Assembly (NCBI GenBank): GCA_025738555.1
Contig: JAOVFP010000013.1
Span: 1,550,001-1,614,000, forward strand
Reading direction: 5' to 3'
From: Cyathus striatus
Lineage: Eukaryota > Basidiomycota > Agaricomycetes > Agaricales > Nidulariaceae
DNA length: 64,000 bases
The position numbers and the translations under genes were made by a program. Position 1 is the first letter of the stretch. Each line of letters opens with the position of its first letter. The notes under the pieces are model-generated. The model had not been told where the DNA came from. It saw nothing but the letters and a program-made list of their open reading frames with translations, and ran no database searches. This document shows positions 47,458-58,742 of the stretch, one piece after another.

Positions 47458-49103
47458 CTAATTTGCAACCACACCACCAAGTAGCCCAGTCATTTGTAAT
47501 AGCTGTGTCCTCTGCTCTTCGATTTCTTTTTCTTTTCTCTCGAGCTCCTTATTTTTCTCATCGAGCTCTCGCGTCCGTGCTTCAAGCTCCTTCATCAAAG
47601 AATGGCTGTTTGCAACCCTAGCTTGCTTCAGCTTTGATGTTAGCTTCGTGAAGAAGTTTGCCAAGTCAACACATTCGCTATTGGCTTCATTGTGCAATGT
47701 CTTTGACACAAAGTGAATGGCTCCACTTGACTCACCGGTGTGACAGGCGAGGACGAGAACCCAAGCCCCTGTTGATAATGATAACCTCTCCATCTATTCG
47801 TGATATTAAATGAAAGTTCATATGACTGATAAAACAATTATGTACCTTAGCGATGATGGGCCCGATGTCTCTGTTGAAACGCTGACTTGCACTAGCACGG
47901 TCCAGTATCTCTGGTTCCAATTTCTTTGTCCGGACTATCTCTGAAGGTGGTATGAAACACTATATCAAAGTTAAACATTCAATCTATTACGCACTGTAGT
48001 TCAAGCTACCCCGCTGAACACCTTCCACAGTTCCAAAACGTTTCTCTTTCTCTTCCATGGTTACAGGTTTTCGACGCCCAAGGAAGTTAACCAACCTTGG
48101 ATCGTAGCTGTTCTTATTTGTACCCACTGGAAGCGCTGATGATGACTCTGAAGGGTTCATAGTAAGAACAGGGTTGATAAAACTATTGTCAATAAGTTCA
48201 TGTGTGTTCTAAGAGATATATCAGTACATCACGCATGAAGTAATAACAGGATCTGTGGCAAGATGAGTTGGTGAGGACTCCGAAGGGTCCATGGCAAGAA
48301 GAACAGGGTCAATAAAATGATTGTCAATAAGCCCAGGTGGGCTCTAAGAGATATATCAGTACATCACACATAAAATAATAACCGGAACATGATTTACAGT
48401 TAGTATGGCCACAGACTCATCAGTAGTGGCAGGATCGGAGCTGAGTGGCAACACATTCTTATCAGCTGCAGGTGAATTGGGGGCATGTGCGCTCTAATAA
48501 GTATTAGTAAGTCAAGCAAGATAATAAACAAAACACGAATTACAGTTGGTACACTCTTGTATCCGCTAGGTTCAGCAACACCAGGAGAGGCATCCAAATC
48601 TAAGGACTTTAACTGCATAAAAATATGAGCAAATACTAAAGCTCTAAGACACACTATGAGATAATTCTGTCCAGCCTTCGTATGGGGGCACTGGCTGCGA
48701 AGTGGCCTGTCAGTACATACGTTACATCGCCTCTGACTGCGAGTGGTTGGAATAGGTTCAGGTGGGCTCTAAGATTACATCAGTACATCACGCAAAGTAA
48801 TAACAAAAAAGTGATTTACAGATGCGTTCTCGTCTCCATCAGGTTCAGTGACAATGGGTGTGATGTCCATATCCTGGGACTTTAACAGCATAAGAAATGA
48901 GTAAATACTAAAGCTCTAAGACACACTGCAAGATAAAGTTGTCCAGCTTTCGTATGAGGGCACTGGACGCGAAGTGGCCGGCTAGGACATTTCGTACATC
49001 TTTGTGGTGTGCTGTTGTTGTTGGGGAGTCTTGTCACGGTTTCCTTCTGGGATCTGGTCAACTTCTTTCTGCTGGAATTTGCTTTCTGGCCCTTTGATTT
49101 CAT
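47458..49103 (-). CDS. Uncharacterised protein with C-terminal coiled coil
   Basis: Likely start MKSKGQKANSSRKKL at 49103. Early exons hold two diverged copies of a PLRxQCPHTKAGQ segment (about 48975 and 48700) and LKSQDMDI/LKSLDLDA segments. Middle exons hold repeated PSESSPTHLATDP-type units (about 48270 and 48150), then RLVNFLGRRKPVTMEEKEKR, then EPEILDRASASQRFNRDIGP. The last exon (47793-47458) has GAWVLVLACHTG and ends in a charged heptad-like helix (MKELEARTRELDEKNKELER) typical of a coiled coil. No enzyme motif. Intron borders are approximate. Confidence 0.45.
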
Positions 49104-49224
49104 GGAGGAATGGATAAGAATTGAACAGACGGAGTAAAGGTGAGAGGTATTTTTTGGCAGCGGAAAAACAGACCAAGGCAAGTATAAGGCACAATTTGTG
49201 CAGGATGATATGGTACCTGTTTTC

Positions 49225-49495
49225 TGTTTCTTACTTCGACACTAAGTGCCAATATCAGAGGCATACAAATGCAAATATGCGCTGATCAGATTGTACACGG
49301 GAAATGGTCACACTTGATACCTATAGGGTAAATCAAGTTTCAAATGTCAAAAATAATAGTTATTCTTATTCAAACACTGTATCTTCTTACTTCGACACTA
49401 AGTGCCAATATCAGAGGTATACAGATGCAAATATGCGCTGATCGGATTGTACACGGGAAATGATCGCACTTCATACCTAGTAAATCGAGTTTCAA
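49225..49495 (+). repeat. Direct repeat of about 110 bp, two copies
   Basis: CTTACTTCGACACTAAGTGC through GTACACGGGAAATG occurs at about 49230-49340 and 49388-49495, just upstream of the KDZ-like gene. Confidence 0.85.
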
Positions 49496-49558
49496 GTGTC
49501 AAAAAGAATAGATATTATTTTTGAAGCACCGTGTCGTTTCTTACAACTATCTCTTGCA

Positions 49559-51253
49559 ATGTCCTCCATTCCACGTAAACGTCGCGAGCGATTTAAGGAG
49601 CCAGAGGAGATCAAACGTATCCCAGGATTATATGCTGAAAGAGAACCAGAAAGGATAGTGCGTGCCCCAGGACTTTTTAAATCCTCAACGCTATCATTAT
49701 CGTCATTTTTGTCAGCTTCAGCGTCTGTGTCGGTTTCGTCATCTGGGCCTTATGAGCCAGTCTCATCCCCTCAAAAAAAACAGCGATTGGTGAAGAACCT
49801 ACACTCTAATACTGGTCAACATCGATCACGCAACCCTATGTCTGTGTCAAGGAATGATGAAGTATCCAGTGAATTAGTTCAGATTATCCACGGAGGTTCA
49901 GATGTGCTCCAGGAATATGACGATGGTCTACCATTGCGGTCTGATGGGACGCATGAAGAATACATTCTCAATAATTTTCCCTTCCTAAATGACGGCAGTG
50001 CGCCTTTCAGTGAAGTAGATCTCGACGACATCTTTTATTCGTACCATGTCAGCGTGTTTTACGGTGGGATTGGTTTTGAACAAGTTAGCAAGGAGTTGTT
50101 TCTTGTTCAAGGTTGGGATTCCACAAAGAATAACAGTATGCCAGTAAGTGGTTCATAGATCTATCTTCTGTGTACGGTATTACTGATGACCAAAATTTAG
50201 AATCGTTGGTTTCATCTGCAATGGTGGCTAGTGGATGGAGATACGACTGCAGTGTGCACCTGCAATTCCAAAATGTCACCTTGCGTACATGCTAAATTTC
50301 TGTATGTCTTTGGTAAGGAAAGGTTCTCGAATAGTAATGATATTCCCAATGGTATTTTTTCGCAACTTCAACATATATCCCATAACTAACTTGTTCATAT
50401 AAAGTACCTTCTGATGTGACACTGTTTCATCACGAAATATTTCCAGAGTCCAATACATCGTATCATTTGTTTTCAGTGAATACGGGAGCAGGTCTCCTTG
50501 ATCGAATTATTATATCACATGAAGGCTTGGACGACAGTAGTGGCAGCTGGGAATGCCAAAAATGTAACCTGTCAATGTGCCTGCATATTATTAAAACGCG
50601 GCACAAGCTCCAGCAAATCCTGCACTGCGATCCTGAGGCATGAGATGACATTGCACTCAATTACGACCTCTTGGAGAACTCAAGTGAGCTAATATTTCAT
50701 ACATGTTTCCCTTCTGACACGTTCCATACAAGGTCAACAATTCCACTCTGATTCTGATCCAGACAAAGGGATATCGTATCTACCGATAATGCCTCCTAGC
50801 TGGGCACATTTGGAAACAGACGCCAAGCTCTACCATAAAAAGCCAAGGCCACTACCTCCACCACCTCTTCTTATTGAATTAGGTGAACATATGCGGTGTA
50901 TATGCGGTTCTGGACTTGAAAATTCAGGACGAATGGTGATCAAATCATGTACTGTATATGGGCTTAGCGGTGCACATGTGACCGAAATTCAACTTCGGAA
51001 GTGTAACAACTGTCTTTGCTCAGACTGATTCATCGGTCCCGACTGCAGAGATATTGAAATCCTGAATCTCAATAACCGTTACTTATTTACACATGAGCTT
51101 CTGGAGCGCTATACATTGGCTTACACCATTTCTCCTACTCCTTTCGTGGCTTTCATTTTGGAAGTCAGTCGTGGTTACGCAGATAATGGAACCGGGATCC
51201 CTTTCGTCAATGATTTCATCTTCCGTGCCGCTTGGTTCACATATGCCGATCTC
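49559..51253 (+). pseudogene. KDZ-like transposase gene, 5' part (split by foldback element 3)
   Basis: Exons 49559-50143, 50201-50312, 50405-50683 and 50733 to the insertion at 51253. Start chosen at MSSIPRKRRERF; an in-frame ATG exists at 49496. Residues 1-110 are basic and Ser-rich. Exon 2 has a SWIM-type zinc finger (CTCNSKMSPCVH, a CxC...CxH pattern) and exon 3 a second cluster, CQKCNLSMCLH. Exon 4 has CICG, CNNCLC and FIGPDCRDIE, which fit the cysteine clusters (CxC5/CxC6 type) described for Kyakuja-Dileera-Zisupton (KDZ) transposases, followed by FTHELLERYTLAYT. In-frame TGAs at 50641 and 51026 replace expected arginines. Family assignment is from recalled motifs. Confidence 0.65.
51246..51253. 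repeat. Left target-site duplication of element 3
   Basis: CCGATCTC, repeated at 53804-53811. Confidence 0.9.
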
Positions 51254-53803
51254 CATAAGTGTCAGCCAATTTGATCGCAAATTGCTCAGGAAAAATGAGT
51301 GCTAGTGATCCTGATTCTCCACCAAAAAAATGAGTGCCATTTTTATAAGGCATATTCAGTAAATGTAATGGAGTGGTGATCATTGGCACTCATTTATGTA
51401 TTGCTATTGACAACTAGGGGATTATATTAGTATAGTATGAGGACACTCAAAAGTGATCATTTTAGGAATATTAGAAGATGATCATTGGCACTCATTTATA
51501 TATTGTTGTTGATTACTAGGGAACTATATTAGTATAGTATGGAGGCACTCAAAAGTGATCATTTTGAGAGCATTAGCAGGTGATCATTGGCACTCATTTA
51601 TGTATTATGATTTATTACTAGGGGATAGTATTAGTATAGAATGAGGGCACTCAAAAGTGATCATTTAATGAATATTAGGAGGTGATCACTGGCACTCATT
51701 TATGTATTGTTGTTGATTACTAGGGAACTATATTAGTATAGTATGGAGGCACTCAAAAGTGATCATTTTGAGAGCATTACGAGGTGATCATTGGCACTCA
51801 TTTATATATTATGGTTTATTACTAGGGGATAGTATTAGTATAGAATGAGGGCACTCAAAAGTGATCATTTAATGAATATTAGGAGGTGATCATTGGCACT
51901 CATTTATGTATTTGCTATTACTGATTACTAGTTGATCTGCGCTTCGCATATTTCCCACGCTTGCATTTGTCACATACTTCCCGCGTGTCACGTTCGTCAC
52001 ACATATTCCCGCGCCTCATATTTTCCCGCGCATCGCACTTGTCACATACTTCACGCGCGTCACGTTGGTCACATATATTCCCGCGCCTCGTGTTTTTCCC
52101 GCGCATCACATCTGTCACGTACTTCACGCGCGTCACGTTCGTCACACATATTCCCGCGCATCACATCTGTCACGTGCTTCACGCGCGTCACGTTTGTCAC
52201 ACATATTCCCGCGCTTCATATTTGTCACGTACTTCACTGTCACGTCTGTCACAATTCTCCCACACTATGCATATATCACACTTGTCACGCTTTAGCGCGT
52301 TTGTCACGCTTTAGCGCGTTTGTCACGCTTTAGCGCGTTTGTCACGCTTTAGCGCGTTTGTCACGCTTTAGCGCGTTTGTCACGCTTTAGCGCGTTTGTC
52401 ACGCTTTAGCGCGTTTGTCACGCTTTAGCGCGTTTGTCACGCTTTAGCGCGTTTGTCACGCTTTAGCGCGTTTGTCACGCTTTAGCGCGTTTGTCACGCT
52501 TTAGCGCGTTTGTCACGCTTTAGCGCGTTTGTCATGCTTTGTATGCGCGTCACGCGTCACGTTTGTCACGTTCTTTATGAGCGTTACGCTTTTATACATG
52601 TCACATGTGTCACATCTTTGAGGTGCGTCACACATTACATTTGTCATATTCTTTGACACATGTGACATGTATAAAAGCGTAACGCTCATAAAGAACGTGA
52701 CAAACGTGACGCGTGACGCGCATACAAAGCATGACAAACGCGCTAAAGCGTGACAAACGCGCTAAAGCGTGACAAGTGTGATATATGCATAGTGTGGGAG
52801 AATTGTGACAGACGTGACAGTGAAGTACGTGACAAATATGAAGCGCGGGAATATGTGTGACAAACGTGACGCGCGTGAAGCACGTGACAGATGTGATGCG
52901 CGGGAATATGTGTGACGAACGTGACGCGCGTGAAGTACGTGACAGATGTGATGCGCGGGAAAAACACGAGGCGCGGGAATATATGTGACCAACGTGACGC
53001 GCGTGAAGTATGTGACAAGTGCGATGCGCGGGAAAATATGAGGCGCGGGAATATGTGTGACGAACGTGACACGCGGGAAGTATGTGACAAATGCGAAGCG
53101 TGGGAAATATGCGAAGCGCAGATCAACTAGTAATCAGTAATAGCAAATACATAAATGAGTGCCAATGATCACCTCCTAATATTCATTAAATGATCACTTT
53201 TGAGTGCCCTCATTCTATACTAATACTATCCCCTAGTAATAAACCATAATATATAAATGAGTGCCAATGATCACCTCGTAATGCTCTCAAAATGATCACT
53301 TTTGAGTGCCTCCATACTATACTAATATAGTTCCCTAGTAATCAACAACAATACATAAATGAGTGCCAGTGATCACCTCCTAATATTCATTAAATGATCA
53401 CTTTTGAGTGCCCTCATTCTATACTAATACTATCCCCTAGTAATAAATCATAATACATAAATGAGTGCCAATGATCACCTGCTAATGCTCTCAAAATGAT
53501 CACTTTTGAGTGCCTCCATACTATACTAATATAGTTCCCTAGTAATCAACAACAATATATAAATGAGTGCCAATGATCATCTTCTAATATTCCTAAAATG
53601 ATCACTTTTGAGTGTCCTCATACTATACTAATATAATCCCCTAGTTGTCAATAGCAATACATAAATGAGTGCCAATGATCACCACTCCATTACATTTACT
53701 GAATATGCCTTATAAAAATGGCACTCATTTTTTTGGTGGAGAATCAGGATCACTAGCACTCATTTTTCCTGAGCAATTTGCGATCAAATTGGCTGACACC
53801 ACT
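51254..53803. mobile_element. Giant foldback element 3, inserted in the KDZ-like gene
   Basis: Left end CATAAGTGTCAGCC, right end GGCTGACACCACT, with 8-bp duplications. 2,550 bp, nearly all palindrome: arms 51254-52612 and 52654-53803, centre only 41 bp. Arm order: terminus, hairpin CAATTTGATCGCAAATTG, about five units of some 100 bp with GGTGATCATTGGCACTCATT and AGTGATCATTTT, then a TTCCCGCGC/GTCAC zone, then the 19-bp array. Elements 1 and 3 share the inner GTCAC zone and array almost word for word but differ in the outer units. No gene inside. Removal of the element and one duplication restores an open frame in the host gene. Confidence 0.9.
52283..52535 (+). repeat. 19-bp tandem array, left arm of element 3 (about 13 copies)
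   Basis: GTCACGCTTTAGCGCGTTT about 13 times; the mirror position in the right arm (52737-52775) holds only about two copies. Confidence 0.9.
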
Positions 53804-53811
53804 CCGATCTC
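53804..53811. repeat. Right target-site duplication of element 3
   Basis: CCGATCTC, the partner of 51246-51253. Confidence 0.9.
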
Positions 53812-55218
53812 TTATGTTTAGAAAATGATATGCGGTGTCATATCTGCGGTCCAGCTCCAGATAATGTAATTTTTGATGGCATCTCCATCTCGTTCAGCCG
53901 CAAGCAGCTCCGTTCCTCCATTAAGCCACCAACAGCTATATCACCACATTCGGAATGAAAAGACAAAGTGTCTTATGTCAGCAAGCAGCAGCTCATACTG
54001 GACCGTAAGCTACGGAAACTAATACTTACCGTCATGACCAAAAAAACGCATCTTAATAATTCTTTCATTCGTGGTGATGATGAAGAAAGTATGCTTTTGC
54101 AACTACCTGACATCAATCCGGCATTGGGACATCTAGCGGCACGTTTATTCATGGGAGACACTTGGCCAGACGATAGTTATGTCTATTTGTTTTCGGAGGT
54201 TCGGATATCATTATCTCAGTAAATATTTAGATATTAACTATTGTTTCAACAGATAGCAGCAGAAGAATCGATTGTACAGATGGTGAACAGGCTTGGCTAC
54301 GACGCCCTTAGAAATTTCAATCACACGAAAAGTGACTACGCCCTCTCTCGATTGGTAAACATTCCATCAATCTATCTGGTTTTACGACATGAATATACCA
54401 AAGAAAACACATATTCAGAAGACCTAATTGATGTTTGCATCTGGATAGAAAGCCGTGCACATGAGACGTTGGATAAGCTTATAGCGCAAAGTCTGTCTAC
54501 TCAATCTAGTCCTGTTTCGGAAACTCCAAAAGATGACTGGAAATTGGTAAGTGTCTGTTTTCGCTTAATCATTTTCTTTCTTTGTGACCCATAATATTAG
54601 ACAGGTAGTTGCTACAGCATGCCGCAGATACGACATAGGCCAATCTATCCTGGGTTGAAACACGATAGGTCACAAGATAAAGGTGGACAAGACTGGGGTG
54701 CTGAGTGTTCAAAGTACTATGCTCAGTACTCGCCCCAACGCCTGACCGGAGGAATCATGGCCGCCTGGTGTACACATTCCATCTGCTATGGTTTTCATTC
54801 TATGCCAAGCAGCGAAGGCCATGATGATGTTTTCTCGGCTCTCTATACACGATGGAGAGTTCCACCAAAGCGGGTGATTTATGACTTCGCTTGCGCTCTG
54901 GGTCCTTACTGTATGACACGAGAAGGGGATTTTTTTTCCGAGACTAAGTTTCTAATTGACCACTTCCATGCCGCAGGTCATAAAAAATGTTCAACAGCCT
55001 GCTTTCTGAAACGATCCGTTACTGCAGATCCCCGATTAAAAGGTCTCAACTCGAGCGCCGCCGAGTGTGGTAACTCAGTGATGGCGCGTATCCGCAAGTC
55101 AGTCAGCTACATGGGGCAATACCGTGCTACATTGTACATGAAGACTTTTCTTTGTATCTGGAACTGCACCAAAATGCAAAAGCTCACTGGATATAATGCA
55201 GTGCATAATAGTAGTTAG
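53812..55218 (+). pseudogene. KDZ-like transposase gene, 3' part
   Basis: Continues the frame of 51253: ADL, then LCLENDMRCHICG. Exons to 54198, 54253-54546 and 54601-55218, with introns at 54199-54252 and 54547-54600. The last exon carries GGIMAAWCTHSICYGFH, GHDDVFSALYTRW, VIYDFACALGPYCMTREGDF, FLIDHFHAAGHKKCS and NSSAAECGNSVMARIRKSVS. These are strongly conserved blocks; the YDFACxL block resembles the acidic catalytic block of KDZ transposases. A TGA at 53956-53958 breaks the frame. Together with 49559-51253 it is one ancestral gene. Confidence 0.65.
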
Positions 55219-55998
55219 GAATACTATTATTCTTCATTGTGGTAATCTGTTGACATGAACAATTAAATAATTTGATTAGCCGTTTGCAAGGCAATGAATA
55301 AAATATGTATGTCACGGGTGCATAGATACGGAAAATTGAAAAGATGGCAGTGATATCTCGTTGATATGTCGAAAGGGTTACAATGCGGCATTCTGTGAGC
55401 TGACCTCGAAGCTATGCCAAGAAAAGATAAAATAAGGGGTGATAACAAAAGATAATCGACTTGAATGATGAGCTATACCCGGAAAAAAAAAATCGGAAAG
55501 GCATGGTGTAAGAAATATGTACCATCAAGGGTATAGAAATTTGAAGAAATTGAAAAAGATGGCGGCAATGTGGCGTTGATATGTCAAAGGAGAAAAAATA
55601 ACAGTGTTCTGTGAGTTGAATTGCTATACCCAGAAAAGATAAAATACCGGTGATAAAAAAATGATAATAGATGCTAAGCTATAACCAGAAAAGAGAAAAT
55701 GACCGTGTTCGATGACTCCAATGATTCTCAAGAGAAATAATTCGGAATAATCCGAAATGCAGATTTGTTGTTCTGGTAACATGCATGTATGTCGCTATGA
55801 GGCTAATAAGGTAAAGTGGCTTCGATCGCACCTGTTGGTTCTCAAACATACATACTTCTAATGAGAAAAAGCTACAGAGAAACCTTATCGTACAGAAGTG
55901 CACTACGTCACCTTGCGAATCCTGCATAAAGTTCGGAAGTACTGATTCACACGAATCTTTATTTGGTAGCAGTACGTAACGCCGTTTTTTTAACTCTT
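55219..55998 (+). repeat. Intergenic region with two diverged direct repeats
   Basis: GGAAAATTGAAAAGATGGCA (about 55330) and GAAATTGAAAAAGATGGCGG (about 55545) each start a block of some 150 bp that also shares GTTGATATGTC and GAAAAGATAAAATA. No gene seen. Confidence 0.6.
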
Positions 55999-56023
55999 AT
56001 CCCTGAAACACGGACATATCCAA
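55999..56023 (+). promoter_or_regulatory. Upstream block shared with the inverted paralogue
   Basis: TATCCCTGAAACACGGACAT and the next bases match the minus-strand block at 41412-41435; it lies about 100 bp upstream of the start at 56123. Confidence 0.5.
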
Positions 56024-56122
56024 CTGAGTCTGTCATGTACTAAAACACTCGTCAGTGTCCTTTATAGATGTCTTTCAACGTACTCCCTGACCTCCAAATC
56101 TTTTTTCCCATACCCACCCAAC

Positions 56123-57130
56123 ATGTCCAGCAACCAATTCCAAAATACAAGGGCGTTCTTTTACGCAGTTGGAATGTCAGAGGGTCCCTTGAAATCATAT
56201 ATCATCAACTCTACGAAAGTAAGTTAATTTTCGTGAGTATGTTTAATCATACGCTCACGGTTTTCAGTTCCCAACATGCCTTTTTGCCCTCGACTACCCC
56301 GACGAGGATTCAATCGTTACCTCGCGGTTGCGTCGTGAGGTGAACGAAATAGAAGATTATATCAACAAAGTAACGTGCGACGATTGTCATACCGACGGTA
56401 TGGAAATCCTGTATTCTAAATGTGACAATATTTACTTAACATATGCTCATAGATGCTGATTGTGTCGTGGCTTTTGGAAATCATGGCCCGACCTGTGAAA
56501 GGTGCAAATCGCGGGATAATGACAAGAGCTGCTTGGCGGACAATTGCTGGATTCCAGAAATGGACTTTCTACCAGCGAAGAGTCTAAGAGAATACGTTAA
56601 AAGTACGTTTGGTTTCTTTCATGTTATTACCACAAATAATAACATGAAATTATATAGATATCCTTGTTTTAAACAAGTACAGGATAACACCACAGATCGC
56701 ACGATACCAATACACGCATTACGAAACCACGCGATATGCGCATTATCTTATCGAAATTGTTTTACCGTCGTTAATCAACCACATACACATGGTTGGAAGC
56801 TTGGAGTCACTACAAATGAACAATATTGTCGACTCAGATTTCAACTACAATGATTTTAAGAAATGGGCCGACGACATCACATCGCTTCTACGACAATTAC
56901 CCCACGAGAACGAATTGGAGGTATTCTGGAGGAACCTTTCGAAGAACAACACGACATTGTCGCCACAGCCTCCATCGACTCAAACAACGTCTTCAGCATG
57001 GGGTAATTTTAACAAAATGGGATTAGAACTATTCCGAATCAGGTATGACCAGACAGAGATGCATGATGACTGGAGGAAACCACTTCCGGAATGGAAAGTG
57101 GTATGGTCGAGGAGTGATTACAACTTCTAA
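56123..57130 (+). CDS. Cysteine-motif family member 3, four exons, intact
   Basis: Exons 56123-56218, 56268-56397, 56453-56602 and 56658-57130 join in frame (849 bp, 282 residues) with GT-AG introns. The start gives MSSNQFQNTRAFFYAVGM, matched by MQETISTKVPQYFYAVGM of member 1, and exon lengths 96 and 130 bp are identical in both. Exon 2 ends CDDCHTD; exon 3 has CERCKSRDNDKSC. The four cysteine groups could bind zinc. The last exon has ITPQIARYQYTHYETTRYAH, then a Pro/Gln/Ser linker and FRIRYDQTEMHDDW...WKVVW. No known domain; function unknown. The 3' end abuts the satellite array. Confidence 0.65.
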
Positions 57131-57189
57131 AGGAGATCGGTCGTCAGTGTTGTTGTATCATATTGTGTCTACTGTGTCTACTGTACAGT

Positions 57190-58742
57190 TCTGGTGATGT
57201 AATAAATGTAGAATATCTTGCCTCCTACCGCCACCTTGTTGAGATGACAGAAGGTTAGTCTCATCGTGCTTGTTCCAAATGCTGACTCATCAGTTGGTGT
57301 GTGAAATTTGAAAGCATAAAATAACACGGTTATCACATTTGTCAACATATGTCATATACCATCAATCATGGGAAATCTAGTCTACATGCACCACTTCTAC
57401 CTCATTAACGTAGATCATCTATTTCACCATTAGAAACGTAGGATAGACTGGAGCCGTTCAGAGAGATGTAGATATTGCTTAATATATATTTTTCATAAGA
57501 TAAAGTCAGATAATGTGCTGATGTGTATGAAACATTTAAAAATAAATAACTTGCCTCCTTCTGCCACATTCACCAAATAACAGAAAGCTAGTCTCATTGC
57601 ACTGGTTTTAAATGCTGACTCATCTGTTCTTTATCTGAATGCTCCGGACAAATATCACACGGTAATCATCATACCGTTAATTCATTTGTCCGCATATGTC
57701 ATATAACATTAATTATGGTGCATCCAGTCTACATGTGCTACTTTTACCTCATTAATGTAGATCCTCTACTTCTTTATAATAAAAATAAGATACACTGGTG
57801 CCATTCGAATATACGTAGATATTTCACAATATCTTGCTACATAAGATAAAGCTAGGTCCCTATAATGCACAAATAAATGCGACAAATAAAATATGAAAAT
57901 ATTGTCTCCTTCCGCCACATTCACCAGATGACAGGAATCTAGTCTCGTCGCGCTGCGTTTATGTGCTGACTCCTGTGTCATTTGAAAACACAAAAAAGAT
58001 CCCCATAATGCACTAATAAATGCGAAAATTAAAAATGAAGATCTTGCCTCCTTCCGCTACATTCACCAGATGACAGGAATCTAGTTTCGTCGTGCTGGTT
58101 TTAATTTCCGATGCATCTGTCATTCTCAGAACGCGGAAAACAAATATCCCATGCATATCACTTCTGTCTGCATATGGCACATCCCATCAATCATAGGATA
58201 TCCAGTCTATATGCACCATTTCTACCTCATTAATTTACATCCCCTATTTTGCTATTATAAATGTAGGATATGCATGATCCTTTAAGATAAATGTAGATAT
58301 ATCACAATATACCTATTCCATATGATAGATCCCTATAATGCACTAATAAATGCGATAAATTACAAATGAAGATCTTACTTCCTTCCGCCACATTCATCAG
58401 ATGACAGGAATCTAGTCTCATCGCGCTGCATTCATGTGCTGACTCGTGTGTCATTTTCAGAATGTGGAAAACAAATATCCCACGCCTATCACTTCTGTCC
58501 GCCTATGGCACATCCCATCAATTAAGGTAAATCCAGTCTACATGCACCACTTCTACCCCTTTAATTTACATCCTCTACTTTTCAATTATAAATGTAGGAT
58601 ATTCACGGTCCATACAGATAGATGTAGATATTTCAGAATATACCTCTTTCATATGATAGATCCCCATAATGCATGAATAAATGCAAAAAATTAAACTTGA
58701 AAATCTTGCCTCCTTCCGCTACAATCATCATATGACAGGAAT
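57190..58742 (+). repeat. 331-bp satellite array, right
   Basis: Landmarks CTAGTCTC or close variants at 57255, 57588, 57939, 58081 and 58412 (spacings 332, 351, 142 for a partial unit, 331). Words such as CCTTCCGCCACATTCACCAG and AGTCTACATGCACCACTTCT are the reverse complement of the left array. Element 4 interrupts the last unit. Confidence 0.85.

Noticed and set aside
21027..52775. CRISPR-like appearance of the short repeats
   Set aside because: Repeats are directly tandem with no unique spacers, and the genome is eukaryotic.
955..53958. TGA read as a sense codon (alternative nuclear code)
   Set aside because: Several intact genes here appear to end normally and decay relics alone carry internal TGA; CpG decay explains the pattern with fewer assumptions.
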